DNA from: Clostridia bacterium
GTDB taxonomy: Bacteria; Bacillota; Clostridia; HGM11514
Assembly (NCBI GenBank): GCA_900757255.1
Contig: CAAENE010000227.1
Span: forward strand, 1-8,332
DNA length: 8,332 nt
Reading direction: 5' to 3'
Shown: in pieces, positions 1-6,800 of the stretch
Numbering within the stretch: the first letter of the stretch is position 1
Layout of the letters: each line of letters opens with the position of its first letter
The notes under the pieces: generated by a model
Seen by the model: only the letters and a program-made list of their open reading frames with translations
Told to the model about the DNA's origin: nothing
Databases searched by the model: none
Program-made: the position numbers and the translations under genes

Positions 1-694
1 CGGTATAAATCAGGATATCAGATTCATCCTTGAAAAAATATTCACAAACCTGTATCGCTTTCTGTTCATTTTCTGAAAAGTCGTAATGAACCTTAACCTC
101 TTGGTCAAATGTATGAACGCCGGCCATAAAGCTGTATAGCAGCCTTCGGTTTTCGTCGGTATCTCCTACCGCTAAAAAGGCAAGATTCTTTGTCTGCGAC
201 ATATTCGCCGAGGCATAACCTGCCAAAAAATAAGAATCAGCCGGGTCAATAACAACTCCGGTCAGATTATGGTATCTGCTGCGGTCGGGGCTTTCTGTGC
301 CAATCATAATAAAATTTTTATCATGATAGGCTGTACAGCCGCGCAGCACTGTATCCAGCAGTTCGGGCGCCAGGCTGATAATAACATCATTGTTCTGCAT
401 CTGTTCAATTGCCTCAAAATACGCTTCATCCGTCATCGCTTCAGGGATAATATAGCTCGGATTGATTGCATATTTTTCCTGTGCTCGTTTCAAGCCGTCC
501 CATGCAAGCCGGCTGGCTGAATTTTCTGAAATATCTTCACCGTTTGTAATAATACCGATATTGACCTGCCGGTTCGGATCGCCGGAACGCAGGACCGGCA
601 GCGGATGCCGGTTTAAAATATGCCAGGCAAAAACGATGATGACAATCATCAGCAATGCGATAACTGTCAAAACCAGTTTGAGTGGTTTACTCAT
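1..694 (-). CDS. BMP/PnrA-family substrate-binding protein, membrane-anchored, partial (3' end outside window)
   Basis: The reverse strand from the ATG at 692-694 is open for 231 codons to the window edge with no stop, so the C-terminus is missing. Residues about 5-27 are strongly hydrophobic after two lysines (signal-anchor type). There is no lipobox cysteine, although most BMP proteins are lipoproteins. After a short linker comes a periplasmic-binding fold: a first strand NIGIIT at 45-50, then a stretch ending LAWDGLKRA (63-71) that parallels the BMP 'DxSFNxxAWxGLKKA' motif. A D-x-I-I-S strand at 103-107, FIMIGTESP at 128-136 and DSYFLAGYASA at 153-163 match the BMP 'E-x-SFLAGYLAA' hallmark. 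BMP proteins usually deliver nucleosides to ABC transporters, but some members (for example Bacillus Med) have other roles. The start is supported by GGGAG eight bases upstream. The gene is divergent from queG. The family call is from recognition. The ligand is unknown, and no transporter genes are visible because the operon continues off the left edge. Confidence 0.82.
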   Translation of the reverse strand, partial: MSKPLKLVLTVIALLMIVIIVFAWHILNRHPLPVLRSGDPNRQVNIGIITNGEDISENSASRLAWDGLKRAQEKYAINPSYIIPEAMTDEAYFEAIEQMQNNDVIISLAPELLDTVLRGCTAYHDKNFIMIGTESPDRSRYHNLTGVVIDPADSYFLAGYASANMSQTKNLAFLAVGDTDENRRLLYSFMAGVHTFDQEVKVHYDFSENEQKAIQVCEYFFKDESDILIYT

Positions 695-714
695 TCCATC
701 AACTCCCAGCAAAC

Positions 715-723
715 AGTATATCA
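715..723 (-). promoter_or_regulatory. Extended -10 promoter candidate for the BMP-family gene
   Basis: On the reverse strand the sequence reads TGATATACT: a TATACT hexamer (one mismatch to TATAAT) preceded by TG plus one base, the extended -10 signature. No good -35 lies at 16-18 bases, which is tolerable for an extended -10 promoter. Predicted transcription would start near 708 and leave a leader of about 14 bases containing the GGGAG ribosome-binding site. This was found by eye only. Confidence 0.4.
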
Positions 724-762
724 CACTAACTGGAAAAAAAATACAAGCATAATGCACAAAAA

Positions 763-789
763 GGCAGATTCATTTTTATACAATCTGCC
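763..789. promoter_or_regulatory. 8-bp perfect inverted repeat upstream of queG (operator or leader hairpin)
   Basis: GGCAGATT (763-770) and AATCTGCC (782-789) are perfect inverted copies separated by 11 bases. On the plus strand a candidate -10, TATACA (777-782), lies between and into the arms. It has a weak -35, TGCACA (753-758), 18 bases upstream, so the repeat could be an operator over the queG promoter. It ends 13 bases before the queG ATG, directly upstream of the AAAAGGA ribosome-binding site. On the minus strand the same hairpin is followed by five T residues, like a weak intrinsic terminator or attenuator upstream of the BMP-family gene. Which reading is right cannot be decided from sequence. 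Confidence 0.45.
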
Positions 790-802
790 GAAAAGGATTG
801 AT

Positions 803-1594
803 ATGAAAGAAAAAATAATAACTTATGCAAAAGAACAAAATATCGAGATTTGCGGTTTTTTAGAGGAGCAGGGCCGCAGCATTTTTGTTGCGCTGTTTCC
901 ATACTATACAGGTCCAATAAAGGAAATCGGAATCGCCCGGTACGCCCGCCTGCCCGATTACCATCGGGTTTGTAAAAGCTATCTGGAACGAATTGGGGAA
1001 TATGCAAAAACATTGGACGGAACTTTGTCCTATGAACGATCCGTTGACAGGGAGGGAAATCCCGAACGATACTGGGCAATGCGGGCCGGCCTTGGATTTA
1101 TTGGCAGAAATCACTGTCTTATCAATCCTGTTTACGGCAGCTTTGTCTTTATCGGCGCCCTTCTTTTTTCAAAGGAAATTTACGGCCAGAATCATTGCGC
1201 AGAGCTTTTGTCCCCATGTGACAGCTGCGGCAGATGTTTATCGGCCTGTCCTACAGGAACCTTACAGCAAAATGATTTTTCCGTTTGCCTGTCAAACATT
1301 TCCCAGCAAAAACAGCTATCGCAGGCAGAGCATGCTCTGCTATTACAGAATCCCCGTGTCTGGGGCTGTGATTTGTGTCAAAATACATGTCCTTATAACA
1401 GAAATCCAAAACTAACACCCCTGCTCGAATTTTATCAAAACCAGCTGGACAATCTTTCCATTTTTCAAGAAATCAGCGAATTGTCTAATAGAGAATTTCA
1501 AAAAAACTTTCAAATTTATCCCTTTACCTGGCGAGGCAGGAAGGTGATAGAACGCAATTTAAACATCTATCAAACGAAAAAAAGAACCCTGTAA
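803..1594 (+). CDS. queG: Epoxyqueuosine reductase QueG (short form)
   Basis: A 263-residue cobalamin-dependent iron-sulfur enzyme that reduces epoxyqueuosine to queuosine in the wobble position of GUN-anticodon tRNAs, in the cytoplasm. A YARLPDYH motif (47-54) corresponds to the family YARGxDYH. VDREG (81-85) carries the conserved Asp82 at the spacing seen in other QueG proteins, followed by RAGLGFIGRNHCLI (94-107). A CxxCxxCxxxCP ferredoxin motif (Cys139, 142, 145, 149), Cys162 and CxxCxxxCP (Cys189, 192, 196) supply eight ligands for two 4Fe-4S clusters. The protein lacks the C-terminal HEAT-like extension of longer homologues and seems complete. The ATG at 803 is preferred because AAAAGGA sits six bases upstream. 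The frame is open upstream to an ATG at 620, but that would overlap the BMP-family gene and adds residues unlike the family. It probably forms a single-gene unit, convergent with the GH109-like gene. Confidence 0.93.
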   Translation: MKEKIITYAKEQNIEICGFLEEQGRSIFVALFPYYTGPIKEIGIARYARLPDYHRVCKSYLERIGEYAKTLDGTLSYERSVDREGNPERYWAMRAGLGFIGRNHCLINPVYGSFVFIGALLFSKEIYGQNHCAELLSPCDSCGRCLSACPTGTLQQNDFSVCLSNISQQKQLSQAEHALLLQNPRVWGCDLCQNTCPYNRNPKLTPLLEFYQNQLDNLSIFQEISELSNREFQKNFQIYPFTWRGRKVIERNLNIYQTKKRTL

Positions 1595-1623
1595 AGGATA
1601 CAGGGCTCCAAAAAAGCTTTTTT
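1584..1623. terminator. Bidirectional intrinsic terminator between queG and the GH109-like gene
   Basis: CCCTGT (1587-1592) pairs with ACAGGG (1600-1605) around a 7-base loop. Read on the minus strand, the hairpin is followed by TTC and a run of seven T, a good terminator for the GH109-like gene that stops at 1622. Read on the plus strand, the tail is less canonical (CTCC, then AAAAAAGCTTTTTT at 1610-1623, itself a palindrome ending in six T). The queG stop codon (1592-1594) lies partly inside the stem. Confidence 0.7.
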
Positions 1624-2845
1624 AATCCAGCCGGTATTTTGCATCAGCAACTGGCCGTTCCAGCAGCCATTTTCCGTTTGTAAAGTCCGGAATCGAAACA
1701 GGGGCCCCGCCGCACGCTATGGAATCCTCCGACAAAGCCGAGATACACATCCAGGACGCCGCGTCATAAACATCAATCGGCGTTTGCATCCGGTTCCTGA
1801 CGCTTTCAAAAAAAGCGGAAAGCACCAGATAATCCATTCCGTCATGCCCTTCCTTTACCCCCTCCTCCAGGTACTGAGTCCAAATTGGATGCTGATACTT
1901 TTTTAAATATTGATCCGCATTTCCCCATTGTTCCTGCCATTTAAAATGCAGTTCACTTCCCATTTCATCTAAAAATACCGATTGATTATCTTCCTGATAC
2001 ATCCCCTTCGTACCGCGCACCGTAAATCCGCGGGAATAGGGCCGCGGCAAAGTGGTATCCAATGTCAGGGTAATTGTTTGGCCATGCGCGCAGCGTATTA
2101 CCGTTGTTACAATATCGCCCTGCATAAATTCCTGCTTTAGCAGAGCTTTATCAGCCTTGTCATTCTGTTTGATATAATCATGCAGTCCCGCCGCCTTGGA
2201 TGACATCGAAACCAAAGAAACCATCCGGTTGCCTCGGTTAATATCAAGTACCTTTGCAATCGGCCCAAGCTCATGCGTCGGATAGTTTTCGCAGTTTCGG
2301 TTCAAATAGTTTCTCAGCCGGTAATGCCGGTTTTCGCGTCCAAATGTAATTTCGTCCCTCAGGTCATGATGATATCCTCCGGCGCAATGTACAATTTCGC
2401 CCAATACACCGCTTTTCACCATATTGAGAACCATGAGTTCATACTTTCCATAACAACAATTTTCCAGCAGCATACAAGGCGTCCCGGTACGTTCGGACGC
2501 CCGCACCAGCTTCCAGCAGTCCTCTACGGAATACGCGCCTCCTACTTCCATGCCAACGTATTTATGCGCCTCCAGCGCCGTTACCGCTATTTCAACATGG
2601 GATTCCCACGCTGAGGCTATCACAACTGCTTCAATCTCAGGGTCCTGCAAAATCTCATGATAATCCAGACATATTTTTGGCTTCTTCCCTGTCAGCTCTA
2701 AAATCTTAGCCGCTCCTTGTTCGGCCCTATCCTGATACACATCGCATACCGCCGTAATTTCAATATCCGGTACTAAAAGCATTGTTTTGAGTAAACCGCT
2801 GCCTCGTGAACCTAATCCGATATGGCCTATTTTCAGATTTTTCAT
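1622..2845 (-). CDS. Gfo/Idh/MocA-fold protein of GH109 type (probable NAD-dependent glycosidase)
   Basis: A 407-residue protein with an N-terminal Rossmann fold (GLGSRG at 10-15; acidic residue after the second strand in AVCDVY) and the C-terminal alpha/beta domain of the Gfo/Idh/MocA superfamily. Several motifs point to GH109, whose founder removes terminal alpha-GalNAc through transient NAD+ oxidation: LLENCCYG (126-133), IVHCAGGYHHDLR (151-163), NYPTHELGP (187-195), LDINRGNR (200-207), VSMSS (212-216) and GMDYLV (336-341). Glu128, Tyr158, Tyr188 and His191 fit the active-site residues I recall for the Elizabethkingia enzyme (Glu149, Tyr179, Tyr225, His228), with identical 30- and 3-residue spacings in two intervals. 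The usual dehydrogenase E-K-P catalytic lysine is replaced (MEVGGA, 99-104). No signal peptide is visible, so it is probably cytoplasmic. The start is supported by AGGAGG eight bases upstream. It is divergent from an AraC regulator. Substrate is not determinable; a plain sugar dehydrogenase is the alternative. Confidence 0.82.
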   Translation of the reverse strand: MKNLKIGHIGLGSRGSGLLKTMLLVPDIEITAVCDVYQDRAEQGAAKILELTGKKPKICLDYHEILQDPEIEAVVIASAWESHVEIAVTALEAHKYVGMEVGGAYSVEDCWKLVRASERTGTPCMLLENCCYGKYELMVLNMVKSGVLGEIVHCAGGYHHDLRDEITFGRENRHYRLRNYLNRNCENYPTHELGPIAKVLDINRGNRMVSLVSMSSKAAGLHDYIKQNDKADKALLKQEFMQGDIVTTVIRCAHGQTITLTLDTTLPRPYSRGFTVRGTKGMYQEDNQSVFLDEMGSELHFKWQEQWGNADQYLKKYQHPIWTQYLEEGVKEGHDGMDYLVLSAFFESVRNRMQTPIDVYDAASWMCISALSEDSIACGGAPVSIPDFTNGKWLLERPVADAKYRLD

Positions 2846-2886
2846 TGAATTTTCCTCCTGATTCTGATACTATATTTTTATCATTA

Positions 2887-2936
2887 ATGACATCATACAG
2901 AATCCTTTTATAAATATCTATAGGATTTCCGCTCAA
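2887..2936. promoter_or_regulatory. Overlapping divergent promoters with shared palindromic -10 and flanking inverted repeat
   Basis: On the plus strand, ATGACA (2887-2892) and TATAAA (2909-2914) are separated by 16 bases and would drive the AraC gene. On the minus strand, TTGAGC (2931-2936 complement) and TATAAA (2907-2912 complement) are separated by 18 bases and would drive the GH109-like gene. Both -10 boxes fall in the self-complementary octamer TTTATAAA (2907-2914). A larger inverted repeat, AATCCT (2901-2906) and AGGATT (2922-2927), encloses it and is a candidate operator. All assignments were made by eye. Confidence 0.5.
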
Positions 2937-2963
2937 AAATCTTTAAAATCGGATACCAATCAA

Positions 2964-2971
2964 AAGGAAGG
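2964..2971 (+). promoter_or_regulatory. Ribosome-binding site that decides the AraC start
   Basis: AAGGAAGG lies immediately before an ATG at 2972 (no spacing) and six bases before a second in-frame ATG at 2978. Normal Shine-Dalgarno spacing selects 2978, which shortens the protein by two residues. Confidence 0.7.
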
Positions 2972-2977
2972 ATGAAA

Positions 2978-3823
2978 ATGAACAAGCCAAACCATGAATA
3001 TCAGATGCTTTCTTTGCCTCATACATTAAAAGTCCGGGAAATGGTGTCCGCCTACCATGTGTTTCGCGAGCCTGGATACAAATTTGAAGGGGAATATCAT
3101 AACTTTTGGGAAATCGTGTGCGTGCTGGACGGAAGTGCAGGAGTAGCCGCCGACGGCCAGATTTATCCGCTGGAAAAAGGTCAAATTATATTTCACCGGC
3201 CAATGGAATTTCACCGGATATGGACCGAAGGCAATAAGGCTGTTGAATTGGCAATTATGTCCTTTACTGCCGATGGTATGGAACGCTTTGAAAAAAAGAT
3301 AATGACGCTGGCAAACGGACGGATGGAGGAATTAGAACAGCTGATCGTACAGATTCCACTTGCTTTTTCCTTTGACGGCAGCGGTATCACAGGGTTATCG
3401 GATAATCCTTTAGAGGAACAGATTTTCTGCAATGCACTCGAACTGTTTTTGCTCAAAACCATGCGTGACGCAAACGTATCGCGCCGTCAGGACAATTCAC
3501 CAAGCGCTAAAAACTACAATCATATCGTTCGCATCTTAAATGAACATGTAGAGAAAAACCTGTCTCTTGAAGAGTTGTCACATCTGTGCGATATGAGCGT
3601 CAGCAATTTAAAAAAGACATTTCATAAATACACCGGTATCGGCATTATGAAATATTTTACCGGCCTGAAAATGAAACATGCAATCCGCCTGATGGAGCAG
3701 GGGCTGACCATTGCGGAAGTAAGCCGCGCCCTCTCTTACACAGACCAGAATTATTTCAGCGTGGTCTTTAAACGTGAAATCGGGTATCCGCCTTCTATTT
3801 ACAGAAAAATGCAGCAGTTATAA
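2978..3823 (+). CDS. AraC-family transcriptional regulator (cupin plus double HTH)
   Basis: A 281-residue cytoplasmic regulator. The N-terminal half is a sugar-sensing cupin: the segment around EYHNFWEIVCVLDG (39-52), YPLEKGQIIFHRP (63-75) and EFHRIW (77-82) is the usual jelly roll of AraC_binding domains with His and Glu around the ligand pocket. The C-terminal 100 residues form the DNA-binding domain: a first helix-turn-helix about 196-217 (SLEELSHLCDMSVSNLKKTF) and a second about 244-266 (TIAEVSRALSYTDQNYFSVVF), then the signature REIGYPPSIYR (266-276). Length is standard. It is transcribed away from the GH109-like gene from a shared control region, the usual arrangement for a sugar-responsive activator and its target, so that gene is the most likely regulon member (inference). 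The inducer is unknown. Transcription ends at the strong hairpin 3839-3874. Confidence 0.92.
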   Translation: MNKPNHEYQMLSLPHTLKVREMVSAYHVFREPGYKFEGEYHNFWEIVCVLDGSAGVAADGQIYPLEKGQIIFHRPMEFHRIWTEGNKAVELAIMSFTADGMERFEKKIMTLANGRMEELEQLIVQIPLAFSFDGSGITGLSDNPLEEQIFCNALELFLLKTMRDANVSRRQDNSPSAKNYNHIVRILNEHVEKNLSLEELSHLCDMSVSNLKKTFHKYTGIGIMKYFTGLKMKHAIRLMEQGLTIAEVSRALSYTDQNYFSVVFKREIGYPPSIYRKMQQL

Positions 3824-3838
3824 TTCCCTAATTTCAAT

Positions 3839-3874
3839 AAACCCCCCGCACCTAAAATAGGTGCGGGGGGTTTT
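3839..3874. terminator. Strong bidirectional intrinsic terminator
   Basis: Bases 3839-3854 pair perfectly with 3858-3873 (16-bp stem, including a run of six C/G pairs) around a 3-base AAA loop. The plus-strand tail is TTTT, ending the AraC gene. On the minus strand the stem is followed by a short T-rich tail, ending the GH16-SLH gene that stops at 3900. It is the only notable element in the 76-base spacer between the two convergent genes. Confidence 0.93.
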
Positions 3875-3899
3875 AGAGGAATATAGGAATATGTAGAAA

Positions 3900-6800
3900 T
3901 TATCCTTTTGCAATCATCCCAAGTAACCGGTGAATCATCACCGCTCCCTGGGCTCTTGTGGCGTTTGTTTTGGGTGAGAACTCATCGTCGCTCATCCCTT
4001 TGATCAATCCTGTATGCAGTGCCTCTGCCACATACTCTGTCGCCCAGCCGCTTATCTCACCTGCATCTTTGAACTGATTCAGGTCTGCTTTTTCGAGATT
4101 TTCTTCTCCTGTTGCTTTTTTCAGCGCCTCCACCATCACCTTGGTCATCTCTTCTCTGGTCATGGTGTCGTTGGGTCGGAATATCTCATCCTTTGATATG
4201 ATTCCGTTCTCCACCGCTGTCTGTATCTCTTTTGCGAACCAGTCAGTCTCTTTCACATCGCTGAATTCGTTTTTGTAGTCTACTACATCAAGTCCTAGGG
4301 TTCTAACGATCAGGGCAGTGAACTCTGCACGGGTAATTGATCTATCGGGCATGAACTCATCTTCTGTCACACCTTTTATGATATCTTTCTCTGCCAGTTC
4401 TACGATTTCTTTTTCTGCCCAGTGACCGTCTATGTCTTTAAAGTCTGCTGGTTCATCTGTTGGTTTTGTACTTGGGGAAGCACTTGGTCCTTCTGACGGA
4501 CTGGGTGACGGTTTTTCGTCCGGGTAGTATGGGGGATTTGGGTTACCTCCGATATTCGGACGGTCAGTAGGGGTGGTATCCTTTGGTTCATAAACGACAA
4601 TGGAGGATATTATCTTTGCCCAAACAATTTTTCCGCCATTGATATCATTGATAACGCCCATTCCGCCCAACGGTACTTCTGCATAAGCGGTCGTCTGCCG
4701 GTCCTGAGACACTGTGGTCGTGATAGCATTAAAACTGCCGTTTGCATTGAAATAACCGATGTTGTAGTTATTTACATTTGGCACCGTTATCCTTACAGGA
4801 GCAGAAATACCATTGAGGCCCATTTCTATGATTCCTTTGGCAGACCCGGGTATACCTGACAGATTATTTGCCGCCTTTGGAAGATTTACAGTGATGTACC
4901 CTTCACTGTCAGCCTCACCGGTGAATTTCGTTCCCTCCGGTATGGTGATTTCCACCGCGGAGCGGGTTCCGTTGATCGTCATATAGGTTGTGATTGTGAT
5001 TTCCTCCGATGTGAAGGTATTTTCCCTCACCTCTAATTTGGCGTCGAAATTGCCTTCTGTATTGGTCAAAGTAATTGGCGCTCCAAAATTATCAGGAATT
5101 CTGACAGAAGGATTCGCGGCGCTCAAAACGCCCTGCAGAACCATCTTGCTGTTGAACTCTTCTATCGCTGCATTGAGCGCTTCCACCGCCTGGCCGACCT
5201 GTACCGAAGTAATATTAGCATTATCCGCAGCGGCTTTTGCAGCTGCGATGGCAGCTTCCAGCTTATTTACCGCGCTTTGCGGATAATTTGTCACCTGGTT
5301 GCCGATTGTGATACCGGTTTTCGCCTGTTCCGCCTGGCTGATTGTCCGGTACAGGGATTCTTTATCTACCCGGCTTTCGTCATTGAGTTGGTAGTAGCGG
5401 AAATAATCCACCTTCATTTCAGTTCCGTCGATATCGTCGGACGGCGTACCGGCCCAGGCCATAATCGCTACCGAAAACAGGACATTGACCGGGCTCTTTT
5501 TAGCGTCCGCCATAGTATTTTTGGCATAGAAATATCGATGTCCATCCATATAATAGATAATCTCGTTTTCATTCCATTCCATTTCAAAGGTATGGTAATC
5601 ATCCGCAATCGTATTGACATAGTTCGGATAATAGGGGCCTTGAGCCGCTATATGTTCGCGTTCTCCCGATTCCCCTTCCACAGAATAATGAATGCACGGG
5701 TTGATGGTATTGGGATAATGCCCCTCGTTGATGTCAATCTCAAATTTATCGGGCTGCATATAGTTCATTGGATCGGTTACCGCCCAGAAGGACTGGTTCA
5801 GACCGGTAGCCGCAACCATTTTATACCTGGCCTCGTAATATCCATAGCCGAACTGCTGCTTGGTCATAACAGAGCCGGCGGTCCATTCCTTGCCTCCCTT
5901 GTTTTCCTTTTTCTGCAGCAGCTTCAGGTTTCCATCCTCAACCTTGACGTTTTCCGGATACCGTCCGCAGAGAACGTTGGGACGGTCCGCATTCGTTTTA
6001 TTTTCAGACACCCAGTCCTTGGTGAAATTCGGATCGTTCCCGTCCACCGCTGTATAATCAAATTCATCATTCCAGCTCATTTTCCATTTGATTTGCTTGG
6101 GTTCACTGGTAACTTTATCGCCCTTCCAGCCGGAAATTGCAACCGGAGTCACTTCAAATTTGATGTATTTGTACATTTGATCGCTTGTCGGCTGATAAGT
6201 TTTATCAGTTGCGCCTGCAATCGGAGTGTATTCGCCGTCATAGGTGTCAGATACGTACCATTGAATGAGGGAATCCCCTTCCGCAATTCCCTTTTCGTGT
6301 TCAAAAACGTAAAACGCCGTCAACGGTTTTTCCGTTCCGCCTGCGCCGACAACAGCCTGCATGCGTGCCAACGGCGCAATTTCCTGCATCTCAATAACAG
6401 GACCCGCAACGTTAGAAAATACCTCCTGTGCAGTCAGAGTGGAGCTTTTTACACTGATACCGACTGTAATATACTTGCCGATATCCTCCGGCGTCAGCGT
6501 ATAGGAAAGCTGATCACCCGCTTTACAGGTGCCATTTGCGCCGCTGATTGCTGTGCGCGCGCCGTCTTTTGTATCCATGCGGTACCACTGGTAAACGGAT
6601 TCGCCCTCCGGATCAAGATTTTCATCGCTGTAGGTATAGCTTGCGGTAAGCGGCATATAGCAGGTTTCCTCGCCGCTTAGGATAAGGTTTGAAGCGGTTC
6701 CGGGCACATCGCCTGCCGGGATTATGCCTGTCACGATATTTACAGTATCTCCGGTATTAAGTTCAGTGCTGTCGCATTTCGGCGTTACTTCAAATTTAAT

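Noticed and set aside
269..752. Two plus-strand small frames (269-520, 462-752)
   Set aside because: They are antisense to the BMP-family gene and its promoter, have no family features, and no ribosome-binding site was noted.
620..802. Upstream extension of the queG frame (ATG at 620 or 752)
   Set aside because: It overlaps the opposite-strand BMP-family gene, its residues are unlike QueG, and a good ribosome-binding site sits before the ATG at 803.
1610..1623. AAAAAAGCTTTTTT palindrome as a protein-binding site
   Set aside because: It is better explained as the tail region of the convergent terminator.
2972..2977. ATG at 2972 as the AraC start
   Set aside because: The Shine-Dalgarno sequence abuts this ATG with no spacing, whereas the ATG at 2978 has normal spacing.
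5277..6680. 467-codon open frame on the plus strand
   Set aside because: It lies wholly antisense to the GH16 and Ig-like modules, which have clear family motifs. The translation has no recognisable domain. Long antisense frames arise from codon bias.
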